Numbered from the stretch's first letter, positions 9,168 to 18,909 are shown. The stretch: DNA of 64,000 nucleotides from Rhodovulum marinum (GCF_004343075.1 NZ_SLXP01000003.1:310001-374000); one strand, 5' to 3'. The notes: generated by a model not told the origin, from the letters alone. Numbers and translations: made by a program.

Positions 9168-9914
9168 ATGACCCGCTTGCCCGCTGCCACCCTGTTGGCC
9201 CTTGGCCTTGCCCTGCCGGCCCAGGCCCTCGACCTGACCGCCATGACCGAGGACGAGCGCACGGCCTTCCGCGCCGAGGTGCGCAGCTACCTGATGGACA
9301 ATCCCGAGGTGCTGATGGAGGCGATCGGCGTGCTGGAACAGCGCCAGGCCGAGGCCCAGGCCCAGAACGACGAAACCCTCGTTCAGGTCAATGCAGACGA
9401 GCTGTTCCGGGACGGCCAGTCCTGGGTCGGCGGAAATCCCGACGGCGACATCACGCTGGTCGAATTCATCGACTATCGCTGCGGTTACTGTCGCAAGGCA
9501 CATGACGATGTGGCCGCACTGGTGGCCAGCGACGGGAATATCCGCTTCGTCGTCAAGGAATTCCCGATCTTGGGCGACCAATCGGTGCTGTCCTCGCGCT
9601 TCGCCGTCGCAACGCTTCAACTTGCCGGCGCGGACGCCTACAAGAAGGTGCATGACGCGCTGATCACCTTCCGCGGCAATATCACCGAGGACAGCCTCAA
9701 GACGCTGGGCGACTCTCTGGGTCTGGATACCGGCGCCATCATGGGCCGGATGCAGGCCCCCGAGGTCGAGGCGGTGCTGGCCGCGAACCACAACCTTGCG
9801 CAGCGGATGCAGATTTCCGGCACGCCGACCTTCGTCATCGAAACCCAGATGCTGCGGGGCTACATGCCGCTGGACGGGATGCGCGAGGTCGTCGCGCAGG
9901 TCCGCGCCGACTGA
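9168..9914 (+). CDS. DsbA family thiol oxidoreductase
   Basis: Periplasmic thioredoxin-fold protein of 248 residues with a signal peptide (AATLLALGLALPAQALD). After a helical N-terminal region of about 70 residues comes the DsbA-like domain with the redox pair CGYC in FIDYRCGYCRKAHDDV and the cis-proline loop SGTPTFVI. The N-terminal extension with helices rich in Glu and Gln resembles the BdbD/ScsC-like group in Rhodobacteraceae, some of which form oligomers. The start at 9168 follows a GGAG site eight bases upstream. The gene lies 124 bases after the BepA-like protease. Confidence 0.9.
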   Translation: MTRLPAATLLALGLALPAQALDLTAMTEDERTAFRAEVRSYLMDNPEVLMEAIGVLEQRQAEAQAQNDETLVQVNADELFRDGQSWVGGNPDGDITLVEFIDYRCGYCRKAHDDVAALVASDGNIRFVVKEFPILGDQSVLSSRFAVATLQLAGADAYKKVHDALITFRGNITEDSLKTLGDSLGLDTGAIMGRMQAPEVEAVLAANHNLAQRMQISGTPTFVIETQMLRGYMPLDGMREVVAQVRAD

Positions 9915-9921
9915 CGACGGC

Positions 9922-9940
9922 GCCGGCCGCTCAGGCCGGC
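9922..9940. terminator. GC-rich hairpin at convergent gene ends
   Basis: A 7-bp perfect inverted repeat (GCCGGCC, loop of five, GGCCGGC) sits between the stop of the DsbA-like gene and the stop of the convergent threonine aldolase gene, whose stop codon lies in the loop. There is no T tract, so termination in either direction is an inference. Confidence 0.4.
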
Positions 9941-10959
9941 ACCGCCTCGGCCGCCAAGGCCGCGACTAGGGCATCGGCATCCGCCGGCCCCACGTCCAGA
10001 TGCGTCACGATGCGCAAGCGGCGCCGGCCGACCACGGTCACCGTCACGTCCCGCGCGCGCAATCGCCGCGCCAGGTCGCGCGCCTCGGGCACCCGGTCCG
10101 CCAGATCGGCAATGACGATATTGGTCTCGACCGGCAAGACCCGGGCAATGCCGGGCAGATCGGCCAGCCGTGCCCCGATTGCGCGGGCCAGCGCGTGGTC
10201 CTCGGCCAGCCGCTCGACATGGTGATCCAGCGCATAAAGGCACATCGCCGTCAGAACCCCGGTCTGGCGCATCGCGCCGCCCCAGCGCCGTTTCAGCAAC
10301 CACGCCTTGTCGACAAAATCGCGCGACCCCGCCAGCACCGCCCCCACCGGGCATCCCAGCCCCTTGGTGAATGCGATCCACGCGCTGTCGAACCCCTTGG
10401 CATAATCGGCCGCGGGCACACCGGTGGCCACCTGCGCGTTCAATATCCGCGCCCCGTCCAGATGCGTGGCCAGCCCCGCCCCCCGCGCGGCCTCGGCCAC
10501 CGCGTTCAACTGTTCCACCGGCCAGACCGCGCCGCCCGCCAGGTTCGCCGTCTGCTCGGCCACCAAAAGCCGGCTTCGCGGCGCATGGGCCGACCGCGGG
10601 CGCACCGCGTCCAGCACCTGTTCGGGCGTCATCATCCCCCGCTCGCAATCCAGCGGGTGCATCATCACCCCCGACAGGGCCGCGGGCCCGCCGCTTTCGG
10701 CGAAAATGATATGGCTGTCGCGCGTGCAGATCACCTCGTCGCCGGGACGCGTATGCACCGCGATGGCGATCTCGTTGCACATCGTCCCCGAGGGCAGGAA
10801 CAGCGCCGCCTCCATCCCCAGCATGTCCGCCACCCGCGCGCACAACTCCATCGTGGGCGGGTCCGCGTCGTGGCGCTCGTCGCCCAAGGGCACGTCAAGG
10901 GCCGCCTCGCGCATCGCGCGGGTCGGTCGGGTCTGCGTGTCGGAATAGAAATCGTGCAT
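9931..10959 (-). CDS. ltaE: Low-specificity L-threonine aldolase
   Basis: PLP-dependent enzyme of 342 residues that cleaves L-threonine or L-allo-threonine to glycine and acetaldehyde. The N-terminus DFYSDTQTRPTRAMREA, the PLP-lysine segment SAWIAFTKGLGCPVGAVLAG, HLDGARILNAQVATGV and the RRWGGAMRQTGVLTA motif are diagnostic for the beta-eliminating lyase/threonine aldolase family. Cytosolic. It is monocistronic and convergent with the DsbA-like gene. Start ATG at 10959. Confidence 0.93.
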   Translation of the reverse strand: MHDFYSDTQTRPTRAMREAALDVPLGDERHDADPPTMELCARVADMLGMEAALFLPSGTMCNEIAIAVHTRPGDEVICTRDSHIIFAESGGPAALSGVMMHPLDCERGMMTPEQVLDAVRPRSAHAPRSRLLVAEQTANLAGGAVWPVEQLNAVAEAARGAGLATHLDGARILNAQVATGVPAADYAKGFDSAWIAFTKGLGCPVGAVLAGSRDFVDKAWLLKRRWGGAMRQTGVLTAMCLYALDHHVERLAEDHALARAIGARLADLPGIARVLPVETNIVIADLADRVPEARDLARRLRARDVTVTVVGRRRLRIVTHLDVGPADADALVAALAAEAVPA

Positions 10960-11013
10960 CCTGCGGGGGCTCCCTTTCTGGTCCCCCGCAGATAGTCCGA
11001 TACGCGGCGCAGG

Positions 11014-12150
11014 CTACTCGGCGGCTTCGGCGTCGGACGCCGCCTGGGCGGCCTCGATCTCGGCGGCCTTCTTTTCCACCTGCGCAACGATATGATCGAT
11101 CATCTCTTCGTTCGAAATGCGATGGTCCTGCTTGCCGGCCAGATAGACCATGCCGTTGCCGTTGCCGCCGCCAGTGAACCCGACATCGGTCATCAGCGCC
11201 TCGCCCGGCCCGTTCACCACGCAGCCGATGATCGACAGGCTCATCGGCGTCTTGATATGCTCAAGCCGTTTTTCCAGCGCCTCGACGGTCTTGATCACGT
11301 CAAAGCCCTGCCGCGCACAGGACGGGCAAGAGATGATGTTGACCCCCCGGTGCCGCAGGCCCAGCGCCTTGAGGATCTCGTAGCCGACCTTGACCTCTTC
11401 GACCGGGTCGGCCGACAGCGACACGCGGATCGTGTCGCCGATGCCCGACCACAGCAGGTTGCCAAGGCCCACCGCCGACTTGATCGTGCCCGACACGAAG
11501 CCGCCGGCTTCGGTGATGCCCAGGTGCAGCGGGGCATCGGTGGCCTCGGCAATGCCCTGGTAGGCGGCGGCGGCCAGGAACACGTCGGACGCCTTGACCG
11601 AGATCTTGAACTCGAAGAAATCATTGTCTTCAAGGATGCGGATATGCTCCAGCGCGCTTTCGACCATCGCCTCGGGGCACGGCTCGCCGTACTTGTCCAG
11701 CAGGTGCTTTTCCAGGCTTCCGGCATTCACCCCGATCCGCATGGAACAACCGTGGTCGCGGGCGGCCTTGATGACCTCGCGCACGCGCTTTTCATCGCCG
11801 ATATTGCCCGGGTTGATCCGCAGGCAGGCCGCGCCCGCCTCGGCCGCCTCGATCCCGCGTTTGTAGTGGAAGTGGATGTCGGCGACGATCGGCACCGGGC
11901 TTTCGGCGACGATCTCCTTGAGCGCACGGGAGGAGTCCTCGTCCGGCACCGACACGCGCACGATATCGGCCCCGGCTTCAGCAGCCCGCAAGACCTGGTC
12001 GATCGTGCCCTTCACATCGGTCGTGACGGTGTTCGTCATGGTCTGCACCGAAATCGGCGCATCGCCCCCCACGGCGACGGGGCCGACATGGATCTGGCGG
12101 GATTTACGGCGGTCGATACTGCGCCAGGGGCGCACGGCGTTCAGCGACAT
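11014..12150 (-). CDS. ispG: 4-hydroxy-3-methylbut-2-enyl diphosphate synthase (IspG/GcpE)
   Basis: Iron-sulfur enzyme of 378 residues in the methylerythritol phosphate route to isoprenoids, turning the cyclic diphosphate MEcPP into HMBPP with electrons from flavodoxin or ferredoxin. The N-terminal TIM-barrel starts with [26 protein letters not shown]. The three cysteines that bind the 4Fe-4S cluster are seen in [14 protein letters not shown] (two) and [11 protein letters not shown] (one). A polar Ala/Glu tail of about 30 residues ends the protein. The RodZ-like gene lies just upstream on the same strand (gap about 90 bases), an arrangement often seen in Rhodobacterales. Confidence 0.97.
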   Translation of the reverse strand: MSLNAVRPWRSIDRRKSRQIHVGPVAVGGDAPISVQTMTNTVTTDVKGTIDQVLRAAEAGADIVRVSVPDEDSSRALKEIVAESPVPIVADIHFHYKRGIEAAEAGAACLRINPGNIGDEKRVREVIKAARDHGCSMRIGVNAGSLEKHLLDKYGEPCPEAMVESALEHIRILEDNDFFEFKISVKASDVFLAAAAYQGIAEATDAPLHLGITEAGGFVSGTIKSAVGLGNLLWSGIGDTIRVSLSADPVEEVKVGYEILKALGLRHRGVNIISCPSCARQGFDVIKTVEALEKRLEHIKTPMSLSIIGCVVNGPGEALMTDVGFTGGGNGNGMVYLAGKQDHRISNEEMIDHIVAQVEKKAAEIEAAQAASDAEAAE

Positions 12151-12238
12151 CGGGTATTCCTGTCCGGCGAAGACTCTTTTCGCTTACTCGATAAAGGATT
12201 GCCCGAGTCGCCGCAACGCGCGCCCTGTCGCGCTCGCG

Positions 12239-13438
12239 TCATTGCGACGGAACGGCGACGTCGTTCTGGGCAAGCGCCACGGCAAGATCGGGATCGGCCG
12301 CCACATCGGCCAGCTGGAAGCGTTCAGTCAACCGGTCGGCCGACAGCTCGATGTTCTTGGCGACCTGTGCGCCGGGGGCGGCCGGGCCATAGGTCTGGCC
12401 ATTCACCGCGAAATAGACCGCGCCCGAATTGCCCGCGCGCAGCCGCGCCGGCTCGTCGGTCTCGGGCAGGACATAGCTTTCGCCGGCATCCAGGATCTTT
12501 TCGAACAACACGGTCCCGTCCGCGGCCGACACACGCACCCAGGCCGGGCGGGCGGCGATGATCGCCACCTCGGGCAGACTGGCCTCGGCCACGACCTGTA
12601 CCTGTGCAGGCGCCTCGGGTGCCCCGGGCTGACGCATTTCCGGTTCGACCTGGGCGACCAGGTGATTGTTCGGCCGGTCCGATACCAGAACGCCGATCTC
12701 GCCCGGGTCCAGCGTCGCGATCGGGCCGTCGCGGGCCACCATCACCGGCCGGTCCAGCGCCTGCGGGCGATACAACCGGTCCAGCGCCTCGGTCGAGGGC
12801 GGCGTGACCGGCGCCTCGGCCAGGACCGCCTCTTCGGTGGCCGCAAGCGGATCGACATCGGCGATCAGGCCGGGTTGCTGGTCCAGCGGCGCCAGGCGCA
12901 CCTGCTGGATCTGTTGCAGCACCGTCCAGCCGCCATAGCCCAGCACCGCGATCAGGCCCAACAACACGGTCATCGACCCGATCGCGCCGGGTTCGATCCG
13001 CGACAGGAACGCCTCGCCCCGTGGCACGAAGATCGCGTTCGGGTCGGCCAGCGGATCGCGCCCGTCGGCGGCCTTGCGCCGCGACGGCGCGTTCGGCGCG
13101 GCGGCAGCCGCGTTCATCCCGTGGACGGTCGAGAACTTGCCTTCCTCGCAGAACCGGCGGTAGGCCCATTCGGGGTCAAGCCCCAGGTACCGCGCATAGG
13201 ACCGCACATAGCCCGCGATGAACCCGGGCGTCTCGAAGGCGGTGGGATCGGCGTTTTCGATGGCGGCGATATAGGTGGCGCGGATCTTCAGCTCGCGCTG
13301 AACGTCCAGCAGCGACTTGCCCAAGGTGGCGCGTTCCCCGCGCATGACGTCGCCAAGGCGCAGTTCGTAGGCATCGAACCCTTTGGGTATGTCTTGAGTG
13401 CCCTCAGCCGCGACGCGCGGCTGCCTGCGCCTGATCAT
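12239..13438 (-). CDS. RodZ-like helix-turn-helix membrane protein (DUF4115)
   Basis: Protein of about 399 residues with an N-terminal HTH_25 domain (LGDVMRGERATLGKSLLDVQRELKIRATYIAAIEN), a single membrane helix near residue 150 (MTVLLGLIAVLGYGGWTVLQQI), a long acidic linker and a C-terminal DUF4115 domain (RPAWVRVSAADGTVLFEKIL...LRAGNSGAVYFAVNGQTYGP). RodZ links the MreB cytoskeleton to the envelope. The ATG at 13438 is preferred; a TTG 17 codons upstream is in frame but gives a polar, unconserved-looking lead. It is probably in one transcript with ispG. Confidence 0.85.
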   Translation of the reverse strand: MIRRRQPRVAAEGTQDIPKGFDAYELRLGDVMRGERATLGKSLLDVQRELKIRATYIAAIENADPTAFETPGFIAGYVRSYARYLGLDPEWAYRRFCEEGKFSTVHGMNAAAAAPNAPSRRKAADGRDPLADPNAIFVPRGEAFLSRIEPGAIGSMTVLLGLIAVLGYGGWTVLQQIQQVRLAPLDQQPGLIADVDPLAATEEAVLAEAPVTPPSTEALDRLYRPQALDRPVMVARDGPIATLDPGEIGVLVSDRPNNHLVAQVEPEMRQPGAPEAPAQVQVVAEASLPEVAIIAARPAWVRVSAADGTVLFEKILDAGESYVLPETDEPARLRAGNSGAVYFAVNGQTYGPAAPGAQVAKNIELSADRLTERFQLADVAADPDLAVALAQNDVAVPSQ

Positions 13439-13555
13439 CAAAACCGCCCCGTGCCTGTCTTTGTTTCCCCAGATTGGACGGCGACCCAAGGGAATCGCCG
13501 CCCATCTGTGGACACATTATCACAAGCGCGGGAGTGCTGCACCCGCAGAACGTGA

Positions 13556-14779
13556 TCAGGCGGTCATCTCGGCGCGATTCAGCGCACAGTGCGACCAGTA
13601 CTCGTCCATCGCGCGGACCAGCAGATCCATCTGCTCCTGCGTGTGCACCGGCGAGGGCGTGAAGCGCAGCCGCTCGGTGCCGCGCGGCACCGTGGGGAAG
13701 TTGATCGGCTGAACGTAGATGCCGTACAGTTCCAAGAGCTTGTCCGAGATCAGCTTGGTGTGCACCGGGTCGCCCACGATCACCGGCACGATGTGGCTGC
13801 CATGGTCGATGACCGGCATGCCCAGCCCCTTGAACCGGGCCTTCAGCACGCGGGCGCGATCCTGGTGCTTCTCGCGCAGCTTGGTGTCGGTCTTGAGGAA
13901 GTTGACCGAGGCCGCGGCGCCCGCGGCCACCGCCGGCGGCAGCGAGGTCGAGAAGATGAAGCCCGGGGCATAGGACCGCACCGCGTCGCACATCTTGGCG
14001 GTGCCCGCGATATAGCCGCCGAACACGCCATAGGCCTTGGCCAGCGTGCCGTTGATGATGTCGATCCGGTGCATCAGCCCGTCACGCTCGCACACGCCTG
14101 CGCCGCGGGGGCCGTACATGCCGACCGCGTGCACCTCGTCGATATAGGTCAGCGCGCCGAACTCGTCGGCGAGGTCGCAGATTTCCTCGATCGGGCCGAA
14201 ATCGCCATCCATCGAGTAGACCGATTCAAAGGCGATCACGACCGGCCGCCCCTTCTCGATTTTCTCAAGGATTTCGCGCAGATGCGCGACGTCGTTGTGG
14301 CGGAAGATGTGCTTTTCACAGCGCCCGCGGCGGATCCCCTGGATCATCGAGGCGTGGTTCAGCTCGTCCGAGACGATCGCCAGGTTCGGGAATAGCTGCG
14401 GCAGCGTCGACAGCGTCGCGTCGTTCGCGTTGTAGGCCGAGGTAAAGACCAGCGCGGCCTCTTTCTGGTGCAGATCGGCCAGTTCGGCTTCCAGCCGCTT
14501 GTGATAGACCGTGGTCCCCGAGATGTTGCGCGTGCCGCCCGACCCGGCGCCGGCGGCGCTCAGCGCGTCCTGCATGGCGTCCAGAACGACCGGGTGCTGG
14601 CCCATCCCAAGGTAATCGTTGCCGCACCAGACGACGATGTCCTGCTGCGCGCCGTCGGGCCGGCTCCACACGGCGTTGGGGAACTGCCCCTTGCGCCGTT
14701 CGATGTCGATGAAGGTGCGGTAACGACCTTCATCGTGCAGCCGGTTGATGGCGGCGTCCAGTGCTGCGGTATAATCCAC
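13556..14779 (-). CDS. hemA: 5-aminolevulinate synthase
   Basis: PLP enzyme of 407 residues that condenses glycine with succinyl-CoA to 5-aminolevulinate, the first step of heme and (where present) bacteriochlorophyll synthesis in alphaproteobacteria. Landmarks are [43 protein letters not shown], the aspartate motif [12 protein letters not shown], and the PLP-lysine motif [14 protein letters not shown]. The start is a GTG at 14779, preceded by AAGGAG at normal spacing. It has a long upstream region (about 450 bases) with a candidate redox-regulated operator pair at 15181-15223. Confidence 0.97.
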   Translation of the reverse strand: MDYTAALDAAINRLHDEGRYRTFIDIERRKGQFPNAVWSRPDGAQQDIVVWCGNDYLGMGQHPVVLDAMQDALSAAGAGSGGTRNISGTTVYHKRLEAELADLHQKEAALVFTSAYNANDATLSTLPQLFPNLAIVSDELNHASMIQGIRRGRCEKHIFRHNDVAHLREILEKIEKGRPVVIAFESVYSMDGDFGPIEEICDLADEFGALTYIDEVHAVGMYGPRGAGVCERDGLMHRIDIINGTLAKAYGVFGGYIAGTAKMCDAVRSYAPGFIFSTSLPPAVAAGAAASVNFLKTDTKLREKHQDRARVLKARFKGLGMPVIDHGSHIVPVIVGDPVHTKLISDKLLELYGIYVQPINFPTVPRGTERLRFTPSPVHTQEQMDLLVRAMDEYWSHCALNRAEMTA

Positions 14780-15230
14780 CGGGTCTCTCCTTCGTTTTCG
14801 GGCCGATGGGCCCCTGGTTGCCCGGCCTCACACCCTGTCACGGGACATGTCCGGGTCTCCATCCTTGCGGGTGCCGCTTGGCGCCCCCCTTTTTGGCGTC
14901 CCGTGCCCCGGCCCTCAGACCCCACGAAGACGCCGCTCCTCTCATCCCTGCCCTTCACTCATATTCCAAAAACGCCAGATGTCTAAGCGCGATGCCGCGG
15001 ATATGCACATTTTCCTGCGATTCATCGCCGCGGTTCGGACTTTCGGCGTTCCGATCGGAAACATCCTCCTTGCGAAGCAGCCACTGTCGCAGACACACCA
15101 CGAATCGCCTTGGGAGGTGGTTCGCGCGCCCCCGCTTGTGGAAAAGCTAACGCCCTCCAGCATGGCCAGACTTTGACCTCTGTCAAGTTGGATTGACATA
15201 AAGCCTGTCAGGAAAACTGGACAGCACCCT
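14780..15230. other. Intergenic region upstream of hemA
   Basis: This 451-base stretch separates hemA from the next minus-strand gene. I see no convincing coding sequence. It is visibly less GC-rich in its middle (around 14950-15080). It holds the pair of TGTC-N10-GACA palindromes at its left-most upstream end (15181-15223) and a minus-strand TTGACA that overlaps the first palindrome and could be a -35 element. No clear TTGAT-N4-ATCAA (FnrL) site was seen. A long 5' leader for hemA is therefore likely. Confidence 0.5.
15181..15223. promoter_or_regulatory. Candidate PpsR/CrtJ-type operator pair upstream of hemA
   Basis: Two 18-bp palindromes that both fit TGTC-N10-GACA exactly lie seven bases apart: TGTCAAGTTGGATTGACA (15181-15198) and TGTCAGGAAAACTGGACA (15206-15223). 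The consensus TGT-N12-ACA, used as two closely spaced copies, is known for the aerobic photosynthesis repressor PpsR/CrtJ of purple bacteria, which also acts on hem genes. A third, looser inverted repeat (TGAC-N4-GTCA, 15174-15185) overlaps the first. The match is seen directly; the regulator is inferred. Confidence 0.5.
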
Positions 15231-15821
15231 TCAGCGGTCCGCGACGACCACCCGGCAATCGCCGCTGCCCGATTGACGGGCACAGTCGGCCACCGCGTCG
15301 CTTTCGGCCGCAACGCCATCGGCCACGGCCCAGATCCCGGTCGCGGGCGACACGGCCAACGCCTTCGGCGCCTTGGCCCGCCGGTATGTCTTGCCCAGCG
15401 CCTCGGTCGCATCCGCGCTCAGGGCGATCTGCCGGGGCTCCCACCCGGTCGGTCGGATCTCTGCCACGATCACGCAGGCCACGCCGCCCTTGCGGGCCGA
15501 ATCGCAGGCCGCCAGGGCCGCCACGCCGGCCGCGTCGACATCGTGGTAATTCGCCGCCGCCACCGTCGCCTCGGACAACAGCCCCTCGGACGGTGCGACC
15601 GCGATGGCGCCGTAATATTTCTGCTGCCGGGCAACCAGTTCCAGCGCCTTCAGGTCCTTCGCGGAGAGGAAATCGTGACGGACCAGGGTGATCGCCACCT
15701 CTGCGGGATCGAACACAAGGCGCTGTGCCGTGCGCCCGTCCACGACATCGGCCCAAACGGTACCGGCCCCCACGCCCAGCCCCAGCGCCGCGCCCACGGC
15801 CATCGCCCAACTCGTCCGCAT
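15231..15821 (-). CDS. Secreted protein of unknown function upstream of hemA
   Basis: I do not recognise a characterised family. The protein has about 196 residues with an N-terminal signal peptide (TSWAMAVGAALGLGVGAGTVWAD). The mature part contains RLVFDPAEVAITLVRHDFLSAKDLKALE, a KYYGAIAVAPSEG stretch and three cysteines (AACDSARKGGVACVI and a C-terminal pair around DCARQSGSGDCRVV), suggesting disulfides in the periplasm. The short KYYGAIAVAP segment resembles domain-of-unknown-function proteins found widely in Rhodobacteraceae. The ATG at 15821 is preceded by GGAGAACGGG. It is oriented with hemA, but 450 bases separate them. Confidence 0.7.
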   Translation of the reverse strand: MRTSWAMAVGAALGLGVGAGTVWADVVDGRTAQRLVFDPAEVAITLVRHDFLSAKDLKALELVARQQKYYGAIAVAPSEGLLSEATVAAANYHDVDAAGVAALAACDSARKGGVACVIVAEIRPTGWEPRQIALSADATEALGKTYRRAKAPKALAVSPATGIWAVADGVAAESDAVADCARQSGSGDCRVVVADR

Positions 15822-15949
15822 CCCGTTCTCCATCGGCTGACGTTGCACACCGACCCTAGCGCGGCCACCGCACCCCGGCCACCCCTCTGGACAGGCCTCG
15901 CGCGCCTGTTAGGCTCCGCCCCCGATCACCACCAGCGGAGCCCTGCCCC

Positions 15950-17323
15950 ATGACCCTCGACGCCGTGCTCGCCCGAATCGATGCCGACCTGCCCCACGCG
16001 CTCGACCGGCTAATGGCCCTGATGCGTATTCCCTCGATTTCGACCGATCCCGCGCATGCCGCCGATTGCGCCGCCGCCGCCGACTGGCTGGCAGAGGACC
16101 TGCGCGCCATCGGTTTCGACGCCCACCCCCGCCCGACACCCGGCCACCCGATGGTGATGGGCCATGGCGGCACCGCGGGCCCGCGCCTGCTGTTCTATGG
16201 CCATTACGACGTGCAACCCGTCGACCCGCTGGAGCTGTGGCACCGCGACCCGTTCGACCCCGCAATCGAGGACACGCCCCGCGGCCGGGTGATCCGCGGC
16301 CGCGGGTCCAGCGACGACAAGGGCCAGTTGATGACCTTCGTCGAGGCCTGCCGCGCGTGGAAGGCCGTTCACGGCACCCTGCCCGCCCGGATCACCATGT
16401 TCTTCGAGGGCGAAGAGGAATCGGGCTCGCCCTCGCTGGTGCCCTTCCTGAAAGAGAACGCCGCCGACCTGGACGCCGATATCGCCCTGATCTGCGACAC
16501 CGGCCTTTTCGCCGAGGGTACGCCGGGCATCGTGACCATGCTGCGCGGATTGCTGGGCGAAGAGATCACCATCACCGGCCCCGCCAAGGACCTGCATTCC
16601 GGCATGTATGGCGGTGCCGCGATGAACCCGATCCGGGTGCTGGCCCGGATCATCGCCGCCCTGCATGACGAAAACGGGCGCGTCACGGTGCCCGGTTTCT
16701 ACGATGGCGTGCCGGACTTGCCCGAAGAGGTGGCGCGGCAATGGCAGGGGCTGGGTTTCGACGCGGCCGGGTTCCTGGGCGAGGTGGGCCTGTCCGCGCC
16801 CGCGGGCGAAAAGGACCGCACGCCGCTGGAAATGATCTGGTCGCGCCCCACCTGCGAGGTCAACGGGATCTCGGGCGGCTACACCGGTGCGGGGTTCAAG
16901 ACCGTGCTGCCGTCCAAGGCCTCGGCCAAGATCAGCTTCCGCCTCGTGGGCCAGCAGGACCCGCTGAAAATCCGCGAGTCTTTCCGCGCGATGGTCCGTG
17001 GCATGCTGCCCCCCGATTGCAGCGTCGACTTCCATGGCCACGGCGCCTCGCCCGCAGCCCAGATGGCGATCGGCGATCCCGCCTTCGAAAAGGCCCGCAC
17101 TGCGTTGTCCGAGGAATGGCCCAACCCGGCCGCCTTCATCGGCTGCGGCGGCTCGATCCCGGTGGCGGGCTATTTCAAGGATATCCTCGGGCTCGACTCG
17201 ATGCTGATCGGTTTCGGCAAGGATGACGACGCGATCCATTCCCCGAACGAGAAATACGACGTCGACAGCTTTCACAAGGGCATCCGCAGCTGGGCGCGCA
17301 TCCTCGCCGCCCTCGCCGCGTAA
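15950..17323 (+). CDS. M20 family dipeptidase
   Basis: Zinc peptidase of 457 residues of the M20 (CPG2/carnosinase-like) family, probably a cytosolic dipeptidase. Metal-site motifs are visible in order: LLFYGHYDVQPVDP (H and catalytic D), GRGSSDDKGQ (bridging D), FFEGEEESGSPS (catalytic and metal Glu), ICDTGLF (D), and a final histidine in DDDAIHSPNEKYDV. The dimerisation insert lies between residues 210 and 320. Substrate specificity is not decided. The stop is followed by a strong GC-rich hairpin before the convergent phosphatase gene. Confidence 0.92.
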   Translation: MTLDAVLARIDADLPHALDRLMALMRIPSISTDPAHAADCAAAADWLAEDLRAIGFDAHPRPTPGHPMVMGHGGTAGPRLLFYGHYDVQPVDPLELWHRDPFDPAIEDTPRGRVIRGRGSSDDKGQLMTFVEACRAWKAVHGTLPARITMFFEGEEESGSPSLVPFLKENAADLDADIALICDTGLFAEGTPGIVTMLRGLLGEEITITGPAKDLHSGMYGGAAMNPIRVLARIIAALHDENGRVTVPGFYDGVPDLPEEVARQWQGLGFDAAGFLGEVGLSAPAGEKDRTPLEMIWSRPTCEVNGISGGYTGAGFKTVLPSKASAKISFRLVGQQDPLKIRESFRAMVRGMLPPDCSVDFHGHGASPAAQMAIGDPAFEKARTALSEEWPNPAAFIGCGGSIPVAGYFKDILGLDSMLIGFGKDDDAIHSPNEKYDVDSFHKGIRSWARILAALAA

Positions 17324-17328
17324 GACCC

Positions 17329-17360
17329 GCGGCGGGCGGGACCAACGCCCCGCCCGCCGC
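17329..17360. terminator. GC-rich hairpin between convergent genes
   Basis: A perfect 12-bp inverted repeat (GCGGCGGGCGGG, loop of eight, CCCGCCCGCCGC) fills the gap between the dipeptidase stop and the stop of the full-length PhoD reading frame. No T tract follows on either strand. Its position supports the view that the phoD gene originally ended at 17371, not at the internal TAA. Confidence 0.5.
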
Positions 17361-17370
17361 GCGCCCCGCC

Positions 17371-18909
17371 TCAGGCCATGACCGGCGCGATCTCGGTCGA
17401 CCACAGCACCTGATCGGCCACGTCCATCAGGCTGACCGTCATCACACCCGTCCGCGCCGAGATATCCACCTTGCCAAAGAACTGCAGCCCGTCCGATGGC
17501 GGCAGGTTCACGCCCTGCTCCGGGCTCGGCGCCTTGGCGAACCGGACCTCGGGGCCGAAGGTGTTGTCATAGTCGTTCGGCCCGAAGGTGCCCGCATGCA
17601 GCGGCCCCGAGACGAATTCCCAGAACGGCTCGAAATCCTGGAACGTGGCGCGCTCGGGGCTGTAGTGATGCGCGGCCGTTTAATGCACATCCGCCGTCAG
17701 CCAGACGGTGTTCTTCACCCCCGCATGCTTGATGAACGCCAGGATCTCGGCGATGTCGTGCTCGCGCCCGCGCACTGGCCCGTCGCCATTGGCGCCGTTC
17801 TCGAAATTCTCGCCGTCGCGCACGATCGTCCCGATCGGCATGTCCGACGCGATCACCTTCCAGGTCGCGGTCGAGGCCGCCAGTTCCCGCTTCAGCCACG
17901 CCTTCTGCTCGGCGCCCAGGAAATCGGTGGCGCTCGTCTCGTCATTCGCCGTGTTGTCACCGCGATAGGTCCGCATGTCGATGAAGAAAACGTCCAGAAG
18001 CGGCCCATAGGCCACCTTGCGGTAGACCCGGTAGGGCTCGGTCAGGTTCGACCGGATCGGCAGCATCTCGTGGAACGCCCGCATCGCCCGCGACGCCAGA
18101 AGCGCGGCCGATTTCTCGGTATAGCGGTCATCGGCGGCCAGCATCTCGTTCGGATACCAGTTGTTGGTCACCTCGTGGTCGTCCCACTGGTACAGCACAG
18201 GCACCATCGCGTTGAAGGCACGCACATTGCCGTCCATCATGTTGTAGAGATACTGCTTGCGGAACTCGTCCAGGGTTTCGGCCACCTTTTCCTTTTGCGG
18301 AATCATCACGTTGCGCCAGGTGGTGCCGTCCTTCAGCGCGACCTCGGGCAGCAGCGGGCCATCGGCATAGACGGTGTCGCCGGAATGGATCATGAAATCG
18401 GGATTATGGCCCAGCATCGTGGCATAGGTCCGCATGCCGCCGCGCGATTCGTCGATGCCCCAGCCCTGGCCCGCGGTGTCGCCCGACCAGACAAAGCTGA
18501 TGTCGCGCAGCCCCGCCGGTGCGGTGCGGAAATGCCCGGTCACGGGTTCGGACGTCGCCGCCAGGTCGGTCAGGTCCGCCATCGTCACCCGGTAAAAGAT
18601 GTCCTGGTCCGACGGCAGCCCCGCCAGCGCCAGCTTGCCGGCGAAATCGGTGGGCTCGCCCACCGGCAGGGCCTGCACCCGGCGCGCATCGGCAAAGCTG
18701 TCGGTCGTGGCCCATTCCACCTGTATCAGGGCCGGGCGGTCGGCGCGGGCCCAGACCACCGCACCGTCATGCGTCACGTCGCCCGACTGCACGCCATGGG
18801 CGATCTCGGGCCGGCTGGCGGCGCGGCTAAGCGCGGGAATCGCCAGCGCCGAGGTCAAGGCGGCCGTACCGGCCAGCGCGGCGCGGCGGGTGATATGAAT
18901 GCCGGTCAT
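17371..18909 (-). pseudogene. phoD: PhoD-like alkaline phosphatase/phosphodiesterase interrupted by one in-frame TAA
   Basis: Tat-exported phosphatase related to PhoD (Fe/Ca-dependent, releases phosphate from mono- and diesters outside the cytoplasm). Signal HITRRAALAGTAALTSALAIPALSRA; N-terminal domain IAHGVQSGDVTHDGAVVWARAD; metallophosphatase motifs IHSGDTVYADGP, DHEVTNNWYPNE and VWLTADVH. The reading frame stops at residue 410 with TAA (17682-17680), immediately after DVH, where the family has Tyr (DVHY). Translation in the same frame continues TAAHHYSPERATFQDFEPFWEF to ...STEIAPVMA and a TGA at 17371, giving the normal length of about 512 residues. One base change (TAT/TAC to TAA) explains it; sequencing error is possible. 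About 102 C-terminal residues would be lost. The promoter region holds a strong PHO-box array. Confidence 0.9.

Noticed and set aside
14829..14846. CTGTCAC followed by a GGACATGTCC palindrome just upstream of hemA
   Set aside because: The second half does not fit a PHO box, and the palindrome matches no regulator I can name with confidence.
17508..17690. The DNA beyond the phoD stop considered as a separate small gene
   Set aside because: No ribosome site or independent start; in the phoD frame it reads as the expected PhoD C-terminus.
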